Of a DNA stretch of 64,000 bases, positions 37,710 to 46,839 are shown piece by piece. The notes beneath the pieces are model-generated. The model searched no databases. It was not told where the DNA came from and worked only from the letters and a program-made list of their open reading frames with translations. The DNA is from Gammaproteobacteria bacterium UBA2679 (GTDB lineage: Bacteria > Pseudomonadota > Gammaproteobacteria > Pseudomonadales > Oleiphilaceae): assembly GCA_002354735.1 (NCBI GenBank), contig DEMD01000016.1, forward strand, positions 236,125 through 300,124, in the 5' to 3' direction. The position numbers and the translations under genes are program-made. Each line of letters opens with the position of its first letter. Position 1 is the stretch's first letter.

Positions 37710-38522
37710 TCAAGACTCCACCTCAGCAAAGCAATGCTCAGACGCAGGGAAACTGCCGTCTTTCACAGCCTGAACGTAGCGCTCAATTGCCTGCTGAATG
37801 GAATCGCTGCCATCCATGAAGTTCCTGACGAATTTGGCCGGTTTGCGCTCGCCCAGGCCAAGCATGTCGTGCATTACAAGCACTTGGGCGTCAGTGTCTG
37901 CCCCCGCGCCAATACCGACTACCGGGACGGCGACAGACTCAGTGATCCTGCGCGCCAGATCCGGAGGTACACATTCGAGCAGGAGCATGTCTGCCCCGGC
38001 TTCTACCAGAGCGTGAGCATCCTGGAGCATGGCGTCTGCGGCCTTAGCCGTTTTGCCTTGGACCTTGTAGCCGCCAAACTTGTGTACCGACTGTGGCGTG
38101 AGGCCGAGGTGTGCGCAAACCGGAACGCCCTGCCGCGAAAGCTGTGCAACCACGTCAGCCAGCCAGCCAGTGCCCTCCAGTTTCACCATGTGCGCACCAG
38201 CCCGCATGAGCGTGGCTGCGTCACGGCACGCGCTAGCCGCATCGCTGTAGGTCATGAAAGGCATGTCAGCCATGATGAAGGCTGTCTGACTGCCACGCGC
38301 CACACATTCAGTATGATAGGCAATGTCCGCCGTTGTGACCGGCACTGTACTTTCCTTCCCCTGCAGTACCATGCCGAGTGAGTCGCCAATCAGCAATACC
38401 TCTACACCTGCCAGCTCTGCCGTTCGTGCAAACATGGCATCATAGGCCGTGAGGACCGCTATTCGTTCCCTGTCTGCCGCCATCTTCTTCAGCCTGGACA
38501 GGGTAATTCTGGGTCCGCTCAT
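37710..38522 (-). CDS. panB: Ketopantoate hydroxymethyltransferase
   Basis: PanB makes ketopantoate from alpha-ketoisovalerate and methylene-tetrahydrofolate. The 270-aa protein has [18 protein letters not shown] (about 23-40), [13 protein letters not shown] (about 43-55) and the metal-binding Asp and Glu in DMPFM and VKLEG. It follows folK by 34 bp and leads into panC. Confidence 0.97.
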   Translation of the reverse strand: MSGPRITLSRLKKMAADRERIAVLTAYDAMFARTAELAGVEVLLIGDSLGMVLQGKESTVPVTTADIAYHTECVARGSQTAFIMADMPFMTYSDAASACRDAATLMRAGAHMVKLEGTGWLADVVAQLSRQGVPVCAHLGLTPQSVHKFGGYKVQGKTAKAADAMLQDAHALVEAGADMLLLECVPPDLARRITESVAVPVVGIGAGADTDAQVLVMHDMLGLGERKPAKFVRNFMDGSDSIQQAIERYVQAVKDGSFPASEHCFAEVES

Positions 38523-38556
38523 GTCTTCTCCCCATTCATCCGGTAGGTGATCATCT

Positions 38557-39123
38557 CTAGACTAATGCCAATTCTTTGCTTGTAAAGCGCTTTATGAGCA
38601 CCAGACCTTTCCGATCATTGGCTGCGGGCATATCAGAGAGGGGCCGGCCATCGACGAAACGGAGCGCTGGGGAAATCTCGAGCAGCGGAATGAGTACGAA
38701 GTTACGTGTCAGCATGGCGTAATGCGGGATAGTGAGCTCAGGATCATCGAGCTTCTGGTCATCGAACAACAGCAGATCCAGATCCAGCGTTCTGGACGTC
38801 CAGCGATGACCTGCACGAACCCGTCCGAAGTCGTGCTCGATCGCTTGAAGTGATGTCAGCAGGGCCTTGGGGGTGAGGCGAGTGGCTACCGCGCATACAG
38901 CGTTGGCGTATTGCGATTGAGATGTGCCGCTGCCCGGCAGCGGATCGCTCTCATATGTCGACGACCACTGCGTGAGTTGAGTGTGAGGAAGGGCAGAAAT
39001 ACGCTGAAGGGCCTGGCGCAGGATATCGACGGGGTTGCCGATGCCCTGCATTGACAGGTTGCTGCCAAGGCCGATAAAGGCCTCGCTCGCTATGGGTAGC
39101 AATGCCTGTTCAGCCCAAGACAC
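38557..39123 (-). CDS. folK: HPPK (2-amino-4-hydroxy-6-hydroxymethyldihydropteridine pyrophosphokinase)
   Basis: This is the folK of the pcnB-folK-panB-panC arrangement common in gammaproteobacteria. Motifs are [19 protein letters not shown], the substrate site YANAVCAV and [11 protein letters not shown] (about 120-130). The length is 188 aa. It starts 44 bp beyond pcnB. This is probably the main HPPK; a second copy follows folB at 34511. Confidence 0.95.
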   Translation of the reverse strand: MSWAEQALLPIASEAFIGLGSNLSMQGIGNPVDILRQALQRISALPHTQLTQWSSTYESDPLPGSGTSQSQYANAVCAVATRLTPKALLTSLQAIEHDFGRVRAGHRWTSRTLDLDLLLFDDQKLDDPELTIPHYAMLTRNFVLIPLLEISPALRFVDGRPLSDMPAANDRKGLVLIKRFTSKELALV

Positions 39124-39167
39124 TGGCGCTAATCTGGCTCAGCGAGCAAAGCATGAACACTTGGCCA

Positions 39168-40574
39168 CTAGTGCTGCGGTTTCCGCCCACGACGACGGCG
39201 CGGTCGTCTGCGTCCATCACCATCGTCACGTCCGCCTGACGATTCACGACGCTCAAGGCGCTGCTGCTCATGTTTTTCCTGTGCTTCATCATGCAGCAAT
39301 CTGCCCTCGTCGGACGCAATGTAGTCTGTCCACCACTGTCCCGCGCCCTCGGTATCCTCTCCGGCAGCTTCCCGCAGGAGCAGGAAATCATAGGCGGCGC
39401 GGAACCTCGGGTGGAACAGGCAGGACTTGACGTTTCGCTTGCTATGACGCTCGAGCCGCGATTGAAGACCCCAGACCTCTTTCATGGGCATGGTGAAGCG
39501 TTTCGGTATGCTCGTGGTCAACAACTGCCTGGCTACCACTGAATCCGCTGCCGCAAAGAAAGCGTCCTGCGGTGCCACGTCGGTGGCGAGCGTCTTTCGA
39601 TATTCCTTCGAGAATGCTTCCCAGAGGAAAGCGGCGTAGATGAACGCGGGTGTTACTGGCTTGTCTGCTGCAACCCGACTATCTGTGCTCGCCAGGGCCA
39701 ACAGTGCGAGCTTCAGCCCGGTTGGCGTCTGTGGAACTTGTGCCAGCAAGTACTGCAGCAGGTTGAAATGTTCGAGCTGTTTCCAAGCGGCCTGACCGTA
39801 GCCGGACATAAACAGCTTGAGTGCTTCATCGAAGAGTCTGGCAGAGGGTACTCCAGCCAGCAGTTCGCCCAGCTCATAGATAGCGTCCGACGCTGCCTTG
39901 TCAACTGTGAATCCGAGCTTGGCGGCAAACCGGGCAGCTCGCAGCATCCGTACCGGATCTTCGCGGTAGCGAACAGCGGGGTCGCCTATGAGGCGCAGCA
40001 CCTTGTTATTGAGATCATCCAGACCGTTGGCGTAGGCATGGATACTGAAATCGGAGATGTCGTAATACAACGCGTTCACGGAAAAGTCACGTCGTTCAGC
40101 GTCCTCGTCCTGGTTGCCGTAGGTGTTGTCTCTGAGTATGCGCCCGGTCTCTTCGTGCAAATGCTCGTCTTCAAGGTCAGCTGATGCGCGAAAGGTCGCC
40201 ACCTCGATGATCTCACGACCAAAGCGGACATGGACGAGCTTGAAGCGGCGGCCTATGAGGCGCGCGTTCGAGAATAGCCCGTCTACGACTTCGGGATGGG
40301 CGTCGGTAGCGATATCGAAATCTTTCGGATGGCCGCCCAGCAGGAGGTCACGTACGCCACCACCCACCAGGTAGGCCTGATAACCAGAAGCGTTCAGGCG
40401 ATAGAGCACCTTGAGTGCGGCGCTGCTGATCTGCTTGCGTGAAATCGAATGCTGATCGCGGGGGATTATTTTTTTGTCGATGCCATGAGTAGCAGGCATG
40501 GCTGCCTGTGGAATGTCGGCCTGTGGCTGCGGCGCAGCGATGCGGCGTGCAAATCCTAGAAGTTTTCTGAGCAT
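39168..40574 (-). CDS. pcnB: Poly(A) polymerase I
   Basis: PcnB adds poly(A) tails to RNA 3' ends and so promotes their decay. The nucleotidyltransferase signature is YLVGGGVRDLLLGGHPKDFD and the RNA-binding region HVRFGREIIEVATF follows. The C-terminus is very basic (RRPRRRRGRKPQH), as in E. coli PcnB. ATG 40574 (MLRKLLGFARR) is used; the longer frame to 40640 would enter the crcZ terminator region. It lies 70 bp downstream of crcZ. Confidence 0.95.
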   Translation of the reverse strand: MLRKLLGFARRIAAPQPQADIPQAAMPATHGIDKKIIPRDQHSISRKQISSAALKVLYRLNASGYQAYLVGGGVRDLLLGGHPKDFDIATDAHPEVVDGLFSNARLIGRRFKLVHVRFGREIIEVATFRASADLEDEHLHEETGRILRDNTYGNQDEDAERRDFSVNALYYDISDFSIHAYANGLDDLNNKVLRLIGDPAVRYREDPVRMLRAARFAAKLGFTVDKAASDAIYELGELLAGVPSARLFDEALKLFMSGYGQAAWKQLEHFNLLQYLLAQVPQTPTGLKLALLALASTDSRVAADKPVTPAFIYAAFLWEAFSKEYRKTLATDVAPQDAFFAAADSVVARQLLTTSIPKRFTMPMKEVWGLQSRLERHSKRNVKSCLFHPRFRAAYDFLLLREAAGEDTEGAGQWWTDYIASDEGRLLHDEAQEKHEQQRLERRESSGGRDDGDGRRRPRRRRGRKPQH

Positions 40575-40644
40575 GAAGAATGTCTGTTTTTGTGCGGAAG
40601 AATGCCAGGACGCATAGTAAAGCAAAAAGCAAGCGGACACGAAG

Positions 40645-40995
40645 GAAAAACATGAAGGCTGCTCGAAGCAGCCCCATTGAAAGTGACCGGTGTGGTCGGA
40701 GAGAACAACGCTGAGCGCGCTGTCATATCAAATTACAAGCAAAAGGCTTTGAACACATCGAGCAGTAAGACTCTAGGAGCAGGCAATTCGGTTTCTGTGC
40801 CGTTGTTGTTTTTGTTAAGGCTTTTCTTATTCCGAAACTGCTTCAGGAGCAATCAATCTGCTAGAAGGCCAGCATTCAAAACTTTCAGCTCGTGCCCGGT
40901 TGTTATTGTTTGAGGGGCGTGAGACTCAAGTGAGTCATGTCTAAGTGCATTATTGTTTTTATTGGTGCGGAGTTCGTATTGTTTTTATTTTACAA
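40645..40995 (-). ncRNA. crcZ: CrcZ-like small RNA that titrates Hfq/Crc
   Basis: The 578-bp gap between cbrB and pcnB is where Pseudomonas encodes CrcZ. On the minus strand four A-rich clusters contain the catabolite-activity motif AAnAAnAA: 40979-40991, 40950-40964, 40900-40911 and 40804-40819. A -24/-12 type promoter lies at 41022-41006 and a hairpin terminator at 40673-40657 followed by TTCATGTTTTT. This gives a transcript of about 350 bases without a reading frame. CrcZ of P. aeruginosa (about 400 bases) soaks up Hfq with Crc and so lifts catabolite repression. The limits are estimated. Confidence 0.82.
40646..40673 (-). terminator. crcZ terminator
   Basis: On the minus strand GGCTGCT-TCG-AGCAGCC (40673-40657) forms a 7-bp perfect stem, followed by TTCATGTTTTT (to 40646). 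It lies upstream of pcnB and downstream of the CrcZ motifs. Confidence 0.65.
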
Positions 40996-41005
40996 TTCAT
41001 TACAT

Positions 41006-41022
41006 AGCAGCAACCAAGCCAA
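41006..41022 (-). promoter_or_regulatory. Sigma54 (-24/-12) promoter of crcZ
   Basis: On the minus strand TTGGCTTGGTTGCTGCT keeps the invariant GG (41020-41019) and GC (41008-41007) with exactly 10 bases between them. It matches TGGC, the following G and TGCT of the consensus but not its A/C. The start site would be near 40995. Confidence 0.55.
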
Positions 41023-41095
41023 CTTGTTAAATGTATTCAATATCAATAGCTTGTGTTTATAGCGTTGGTTCGGTGTGATGTCGGGATGTCAGAAG

Positions 41096-41145
41096 TGTTA
41101 CCTATGCCCGCGGTTTATGTGTCTCCACTGTGTTCGCAGGTAACA
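41096..41145. promoter_or_regulatory. Probable CbrB binding site: TGTTACCT...AGGTAACA
   Basis: Perfect 8-bp arms TGTTACCT (41096-41103) and AGGTAACA (41138-41145) are 34 bp apart, about 75-125 bp upstream of the -24 box of crcZ and directly behind the cbrB stop. From memory, CbrB sites in Pseudomonas use TGTTAC and GTAACA half-sites, there with shorter spacing. The wide spacing here is unusual. Confidence 0.6.
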
Positions 41146-41152
41146 AAGCAGG

Positions 41153-42589
41153 TCATCCCGACTTTTTGGGGCGAGGAATGCTCAGGCGCTGACGTCGTTC
41201 CCACAGATTTTTTCTGCTAATGCCCAGTTTTTTAGCCAATTCTGTCTCGCTCATCGTGTCCTGGTTCTCCAGGACAAAATGCTGGAAATAGTCTTCCAGT
41301 GAGAGATCACTGCTTTTGGCGGCATCGGCTTCCTTCGGCATGTCATCGCCCGTGGCGAGCGCCTCAAGATAACTGTTCTGACGATCGTCAAAGTCAATGT
41401 CGAGTAGGTCGGGTGTAATGCCGGGTGCATCGGTGACGATGATGGCGCGCTCCAGCGCGTTTTCCAACTCTCGCACGTTACCTGGCCAATCGTAGGCAGC
41501 TATGGCCTGACGGGCAGCCTGGGTGAGTACGATGCCTGGCTTGTCCATGCGTTTGAGCAATTTCTGCAGGAGCTTGTCGGCCAGAAGCAGGATATCGTCG
41601 CCCCGATCCCGAAGCGGCGGAATCTTCAATGGCATGACGTTCAGGCGATAAAAAAGATCCTCGCGGAACTCGTTATTCCGTGTCATCGCCTTGAGGTTGC
41701 GGTGCGTTGCTGCAAGAAGCCGGACGTCCACCTGGCGGGACTGGGTAGATCCGACACGCCTGATTTCACCCTCCTGCAATACGCGCAATAACCGCGCCTG
41801 AGCCTCGAGGGGGAGTTCACCGATCTCGTCGAGAAAAAGCGTGCCGCCGTCAGCCGCTTCGATGAGGCCTCGTCGCGCACTCGCAGCGCCGGTAAACGCG
41901 CCTTTCTCGTGGCCGAACAGTTCGGATTCGATCAGTGTCTCGGGTATGGCTGCACAGTTCACGGATATCAGGGTCTGGTCATGGCGGCGGCTCAAGGCAT
42001 GAAGCGCTTTCGCTGCCAGTTCCTTCCCCGTGCCGGACTCGCCCTGTATCAGCACGGTCGAATCAGTCGGTGCCACTTTCTCTATGAGCGTGAACAGCTT
42101 CAGCATCTGCTCACAGTCGCCGTACATGAAACTCTTGACGCCTGCGCGTGGCGGACCTTCGGCAGTAACTGTCTCGCTACTACCTGCTGTGGGTGAAGCG
42201 GAAGCCGCGCCCGCGCTCTGGACGAGCTGACTTCGCTGACGCTGCCTTATCAGAATCGACTCGATGGCGGAGAGCATCTCATCATGGTCGAAGGGCTTTG
42301 CAAGATAGTCCACTGCGCCACGTTTCATGGCGTTAACAGCAGAGCGCATGCTCGCATAGCTGGTCATCACCAGAACCGGAATGTTCTTGGCCTCCTCAAT
42401 AAGGCTGGTGCCTTCTCCCCCAGGTAGCCTTACATCGGTGATGATGAGATCGAGTCGCTCGCTACGAATAGCTTCGAGCGCCTCATCTAGGTTGCCGGCT
42501 TCGCTGACTGTGTAATCGTTGTACTCGAGCAATTGCTTGAGCGCAGAGCGAATGACCTGCTCGTCTTCGACAATGAGAATGTTCGCCAT
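41153..42589 (-). CDS. cbrB: Response regulator CbrB, sigma54 activator
   Basis: CbrB is the NtrC-type partner of CbrA and drives sigma54 transcription of crcZ and of carbon/nitrogen use genes. The 478-aa protein has a receiver domain (phospho-Asp in [10 protein letters not shown], about 53), an AAA+ domain with Walker [13 protein letters not shown] (about 183-194) and the sigma54 contact loop GAFTGA (about 236-241), and a Fis-type HTH ending [14 protein letters not shown]. It lies 9 bp behind cbrA. Confidence 0.95.
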   Translation of the reverse strand: MANILIVEDEQVIRSALKQLLEYNDYTVSEAGNLDEALEAIRSERLDLIITDVRLPGGEGTSLIEEAKNIPVLVMTSYASMRSAVNAMKRGAVDYLAKPFDHDEMLSAIESILIRQRQRSQLVQSAGAASASPTAGSSETVTAEGPPRAGVKSFMYGDCEQMLKLFTLIEKVAPTDSTVLIQGESGTGKELAAKALHALSRRHDQTLISVNCAAIPETLIESELFGHEKGAFTGAASARRGLIEAADGGTLFLDEIGELPLEAQARLLRVLQEGEIRRVGSTQSRQVDVRLLAATHRNLKAMTRNNEFREDLFYRLNVMPLKIPPLRDRGDDILLLADKLLQKLLKRMDKPGIVLTQAARQAIAAYDWPGNVRELENALERAIIVTDAPGITPDLLDIDFDDRQNSYLEALATGDDMPKEADAAKSSDLSLEDYFQHFVLENQDTMSETELAKKLGISRKNLWERRQRLSIPRPKKSG

Positions 42590-42598
42590 AAAAACGGG

Positions 42599-45500
42599 TT
42601 ACCGCTGTTCGCGTGCAGTTATATCAGCAAGAGGCAGCCGTATTTCGACTCTCGTCCCCCGCTGAAGACTGGATTGACCAACCGACGCTGGGCCTGGTTC
42701 CGACGGCCCGCTCCCAGCCACTGAAGGCTTGGCAGATAGCGCGATACTGTCCGTGTTATCAGCCGGATATATTGGGCTATGGTAACTGATCTTTCCGGAA
42801 TGTTCTTCGATGATACGGTGTACAAGTGTGAGCCCGAGCCCAGTACCCTTGTCCGGGCCCTTTGTGGTGAAGAAAGGATCGAAGGCATGTCGCAGTACCT
42901 GATCGCTCATACCTTCACCAGTATCGTTGATGTGAATGATGCTGGTGTCGACAGTCCGCTCATGTTCGAGAATGACAATTCGGCTTTCAAGACCCTTCAG
43001 GCTTGCTTTGACGCAGGCATCCCGGGCGTTGGATAGCAGGTTAATGAAGACCTGAGTCAATAACTGCTCGTCACCTGTGACCACACAGTCTCTGGGGAGT
43101 CTGTTGTCAAAGCTGACATGACCGTCGATTCGGGACAGCGAGAGCAAATGTATGGCTTCTTCCACCCGGTCGAAGAGCACGACAGCACCGCTGTGGCTGA
43201 ACTCTGGCGCGTGTCCACTGCGCGCAAAATTCATCAATGATTCGAGAATGTTGGAGATCCGCCCCGTTTGCTGGCGAATTTGTGAAGCAACTTTGAGCAC
43301 TTCTTCTTCGTCGGTCACCAGCCGAAGGTTCTGTGCAAGGCAGTCGATACCTGTGGCTGGATTGCCGATTTCGTGCGCGACGCCCGCTGCCAGTTTGCCG
43401 ATCGACGCGAGACGCTCACTATGCCGAACTTCTGCTTCGAGCCGCTTCACTTCAGTCAGATCTTCCACAACGATAACCTGACCAAGGTCGTTTGCATCAG
43501 CGCCGCCGATCGCGTTTTTGTAGACACTCACCCAGCACTGCCTGTCAGGGAGATTCAGCATCTGAGCATTGGCAGCGCTCCGAGGCTCTTCAATGACGCC
43601 TGTAAGTAGCGAGCTCCAGGGTTCTGGCAACGCACTGAGGTGAGAGCCAATGAGAGACTGCGCAGGCAGACCCGAAAGGGTTTCAAAAGCCGTATTCCAG
43701 ATCAGTATCTCGTTCTCTTCCGAGACGGTGCAGGCTGCGATGGGCAAATTCAACAGGATCTGACGATGATAGCGTCGTAGCCTGTCCAGCTCACCCGCTA
43801 GCCCGGTCAATCGGTCGTGGTAGCGCTCGAGTTTGTTCTCAACGAAAGTGATATCAGGTGCAGTCGGCAAACTGCTGCCAAAAGCTGGCGCTTCGCCACG
43901 CCCCATGAGGTCCGGATGGGCGCTCAGAGAGGTCTTGACGATATCTCGTGCAAGTGCGGGTCCCAGCAAGCCCGACAGGTTCGCTTCAAGCCGGTCCCTT
44001 AGCCGCCGCAAAGCGTAGGGGCGGGTCTCGTCTGCCGAAAGGTCAAGCTCCCTGCAGGCTCTGCGAACCTCGCGGGCGGCCGTGGTCTCACCGAGTTGCG
44101 AGGCTAAAGCGGTTGAAAATTCACCAACCGAGCGAACACTGAGGCTGCGGGGATTGCCGTGGGTAAAGCTGGTAAATGAACAGGCCTGCGCTGCGCTCAG
44201 TTCGGCCTTTGTGCTGCGGAAAATAAGCGAGACGGTCACAAAAATCGTGATATTGACACCAAGCGCCAACATGATGGCAACGTGCCAGTACTCATCGATG
44301 TCGGCGACTACCGGATAGAGTGTGTCGGAAAAATGAAGCCATTCGAAAATGCCCGCATAGGGCAGCGCTACGAGCACCACCCAGCTCATGATGCCGGCGA
44401 TCAAACTGAAAATGATGCCGAGTCTGTTCGCAGTTGGCCAGTAAGTAACCGCTAAAATGCCCGGTAACAGCTGCAGGCTGGCCGAAAATGACAGGAGCCC
44501 AAGCGTTGATAGGGTCACTGAATCGGGCAGCATAGGGGCCAGAGCAGCGACGGCAATCATGAGAACGATTGCCAGGATTTGCCGCCCGGTGGTGAGCCAG
44601 CGATACAGATTCTCCTGACTCAGCATCCGACTGGACACCGGCTGATAGGTCGGCAGCACCACATGGTTCAACAACATGCTTGAAAGTGCCACAACCGTCA
44701 CGAGCACGACGCCGCCTACAGCCGCCAGAACGATAAGTACTGTCAACACGCTAACCAGTGGAGACTGCATCACCACGCCGAGCGCCAACAGAAAGAACTC
44801 AGGCTCTGTGGGCAGTGAGAGTTTGATACCAGCCCATAGCACCACAGGAATTGGCAGGGCGAGCACGAGCAGGAGGGCCGGGAACAGCCAGCTCGCTCTG
44901 AACAATGCGCGGCCGCTCGAGGGGCCCATGAGCAACATATGGAACATATGCGGTGTAGTGAGGGCTGCTCCGAAAAATATCAGCAGCAGAGTGCGCCAGG
45001 GGCCTTCTTCAAGATGGCGGTCAATCGAGCTGATTCGCTGAGCGCTGTCTACCAACCAGGCATCGAGTCCTGAGAATCCATTGAAGACTTGATAAAGCGT
45101 CAGTAGCCCTATCGTGGTAAAGCCTACGAGCTTGACGAGCATTTCGAAGCTGAGCAGCGTGCTCAGTGCCATGTCCGGCTTACCGGTTTGCAGCTTGTTT
45201 CGTGCGATAACGATGACCAGAACAGCAAGTCCGCTCCAGTAAGCGATCATGAGTGCCCAGGCATGGTCGGACGACTGCAGCAGGTATCCGAAAAGTTCCT
45301 CAAGTGCCTTGAACTGCAATAACAGTAGTGGAAGTGATGCGAGCGCCAGGAACACCGATATGAGGGTGCCGCTGCCTTGGCTCCGGTAACGGAATGTGAA
45401 GAGGTCAGCGATACTTGTGAGCTGATAGGTTCTGCAGATTTCCAGTAGGGGCGTCAGCAGAACTGGTGCCAGGAGATAGCAGCCGCTAATGCCAAGGTAG

Positions 45501-45721
45501 ATGGCGAGAAAGCCGTAGCCCGACTGGTACGCGGTGCCAACGGCGCCTAGAAAGGCCCAGGCACTGGCATAAACGCCCAGCGGCAGTACGAATAGCAGCG
45601 AAGATACAAGGGACCTGCCCTGAATGCGAGGCCAGCCCCGACCGCCTGCAACACCTGCGAACCCGACGCAGACGAGATAGCCTGTAACGAGAATAACTAA
45701 CCACAAGGGATCAAAAATCAT
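42599..45721 (-). CDS. cbrA: Sensor kinase CbrA with SLC5 transporter domain
   Basis: CbrA is a histidine kinase fused to a sodium/solute symporter (SLC5) domain and controls CbrB. The 1040-aa protein has about 13 membrane helices in the first 500-530 residues, a linker, a PAS domain (LNLPIAACTVSEENEILIWN), the HisKA box LAAGVAHEIGNPATG with the phospho-His, and an ATPase domain with GPDKGTGLGLTLVHR near the end. In P. putida the SLC5 part takes up histidine. ATG 45721 with GGAAG upstream starts the protein inside the cbrX tail (11-base overlap). Confidence 0.95.
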   Translation of the reverse strand: MIFDPLWLVILVTGYLVCVGFAGVAGGRGWPRIQGRSLVSSLLFVLPLGVYASAWAFLGAVGTAYQSGYGFLAIYLGISGCYLLAPVLLTPLLEICRTYQLTSIADLFTFRYRSQGSGTLISVFLALASLPLLLLQFKALEELFGYLLQSSDHAWALMIAYWSGLAVLVIVIARNKLQTGKPDMALSTLLSFEMLVKLVGFTTIGLLTLYQVFNGFSGLDAWLVDSAQRISSIDRHLEEGPWRTLLLIFFGAALTTPHMFHMLLMGPSSGRALFRASWLFPALLLVLALPIPVVLWAGIKLSLPTEPEFFLLALGVVMQSPLVSVLTVLIVLAAVGGVVLVTVVALSSMLLNHVVLPTYQPVSSRMLSQENLYRWLTTGRQILAIVLMIAVAALAPMLPDSVTLSTLGLLSFSASLQLLPGILAVTYWPTANRLGIIFSLIAGIMSWVVLVALPYAGIFEWLHFSDTLYPVVADIDEYWHVAIMLALGVNITIFVTVSLIFRSTKAELSAAQACSFTSFTHGNPRSLSVRSVGEFSTALASQLGETTAAREVRRACRELDLSADETRPYALRRLRDRLEANLSGLLGPALARDIVKTSLSAHPDLMGRGEAPAFGSSLPTAPDITFVENKLERYHDRLTGLAGELDRLRRYHRQILLNLPIAACTVSEENEILIWNTAFETLSGLPAQSLIGSHLSALPEPWSSLLTGVIEEPRSAANAQMLNLPDRQCWVSVYKNAIGGADANDLGQVIVVEDLTEVKRLEAEVRHSERLASIGKLAAGVAHEIGNPATGIDCLAQNLRLVTDEEEVLKVASQIRQQTGRISNILESLMNFARSGHAPEFSHSGAVVLFDRVEEAIHLLSLSRIDGHVSFDNRLPRDCVVTGDEQLLTQVFINLLSNARDACVKASLKGLESRIVILEHERTVDTSIIHINDTGEGMSDQVLRHAFDPFFTTKGPDKGTGLGLTLVHRIIEEHSGKISYHSPIYPADNTDSIALSAKPSVAGSGPSEPGPASVGQSSLQRGTRVEIRLPLADITAREQR

Positions 45722-45887
45722 CGGAATTCTTCCGGCTTTCCAGCAAGGCAGCGACGACGATGACGGCAGCCCAGATGAGATAAGGCCGATACCAGCTGCT
45801 GCCAGGCGCAAGCCACCAGTCCATCACGATGGGTGATAGGAGATAGATGCCAAAGACAAGCAGGAAAACAAGCCGGTAGATATACAT
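45711..45887 (-). CDS. cbrX: CbrX: small membrane protein before cbrA
   Basis: A 58-codon minus-strand frame begins ATG 45887 (MYIYRLVFLLVFGIYLL...) and ends TGA 45711, overlapping the cbrA start by 11 bases. Two hydrophobic helices (about 4-20 and 38-50) flank DWWLAPGSSWYRPY. A small coupled gene of this kind, cbrX, is known upstream of cbrA in Pseudomonas. Position, length and membrane character fit. Its role, likely coupling translation or assisting CbrA, is not seen in the sequence. Confidence 0.82.
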   Translation of the reverse strand: MYIYRLVFLLVFGIYLLSPIVMDWWLAPGSSWYRPYLIWAAVIVVAALLESRKNSDDF

Positions 45888-45939
45888 CAGTGCACTCTAC
45901 TACGAGGCCAGTGGCTGCGCCATCGGCGCCGGTACAGGC

Positions 45940-46836
45940 TCACAGCGTCGACAGGCTCGGGTGAGAAACAGCTCGCTCGCGAATGTCGCTGATGAGCGCC
46001 GGATTCCAGGCCGCAGCTGCGTGCTGCAACAGAAGCTCCGGATCCACGGCTGTGAATTCATCAGCAAGCTTGGTCATGCCCAGAAATCGAAGACAGAACA
46101 AGAGATTCTGTATGACGCGGCGGTCATCCAGTGGTGGAGCTTTCGATTGCTTACTCAACTTCTGGCCCTGCTCATCCACCAGGATCGGAAAATGCGCAAA
46201 GCTGGGCGGCATCCAGTCGAGCGTCTGGTAGAGCGCTTGTTGCGCAAAGGTTTCGCTGAGTAGATCCGTTCCTCGCACCACATCAGTGATGCCAGCATCA
46301 TGGTCGTCCACCACCACGGCAAGCTGATAGGCGAATACACCGTCTCGCCTTAGAAGCACAGGTTCTTCCACAATCGGTTTCAAGACAATGTCTTGAGAAC
46401 CTTGTAAGCGGTCAGTGAATCGCAGGTTTGAGCCGGCTACCCGAAACCGCCAGTTCACATCGTCAGAAAGCGCCGCGGGTCTATCGCAGCGCTGACAAGC
46501 TAGTTGCGATGCCAGACTGATTGCCTTTCGGCTACAGGCACAGGCGTAAACGGCACCTCGCGAAAGGAGCTCGTTGAAAATGGCTTGATAACGAGTGAGT
46601 CGGGCAGACTGATAGACGACGGGGCCATCCCATAACAGGCCGTGGCGTTCAAGAGACTTGAGGATGGCAGTAGCTTCGGTCGGCCGACTTCGAAGTGGGT
46701 CGATGTCCTCGATCCGCAGCAGCCATTCGCCGTTTCTGGATTTTGCGTCAAGAAAGCTGGCAACTGCTGCTATGAGAGAACCGATGTGCAGTGGGCCGGT
46801 AGGAGAGGGCGCAAACCGCCCTCGTGGTGCAGACAG
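45940..46836 (-). CDS. gluQ: Glutamyl-queuosine tRNA(Asp) synthetase
   Basis: GluQ-RS attaches glutamate to the queuosine of tRNA-Asp. It is like a glutamyl-tRNA synthetase without the anticodon domain. The HIGH-like motif is GRFAPSPTGPLHIGS (about 6-20) and the zinc-type CACSRK...CQRC (about 104-124) and KLSKQ (about 240) are visible. The reading frame lies immediately behind the dksA stop and in the same frame; between the TAA and the conserved RFAP motif the only start-like codon is CTG 46836. It is 298 aa from there, a usual length. The start is therefore non-canonical or the sequence has an error. Confidence 0.88.
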   Translation of the reverse strand: MSAPRGRFAPSPTGPLHIGSLIAAVASFLDAKSRNGEWLLRIEDIDPLRSRPTEATAILKSLERHGLLWDGPVVYQSARLTRYQAIFNELLSRGAVYACACSRKAISLASQLACQRCDRPAALSDDVNWRFRVAGSNLRFTDRLQGSQDIVLKPIVEEPVLLRRDGVFAYQLAVVVDDHDAGITDVVRGTDLLSETFAQQALYQTLDWMPPSFAHFPILVDEQGQKLSKQSKAPPLDDRRVIQNLLFCLRFLGMTKLADEFTAVDPELLLQHAAAAWNPALISDIRERAVSHPSLSTL

Positions 46837-46839
46837 GGC

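Noticed and set aside
37689..38381. Open frame antisense to panB (230 codons)
   Set aside because: Shadow of panB, with no recognisable domain.
40657..40673. Hairpin as a regulatory leader of pcnB
   Set aside because: The following T-rich tract and its position behind the CrcZ motifs fit a terminator better.
40677..40913. 78-codon plus-strand frame between pcnB and cbrB
   Set aside because: It runs antisense to the CrcZ motifs, has no ribosome binding site and odd composition; the sRNA explains the interval better.
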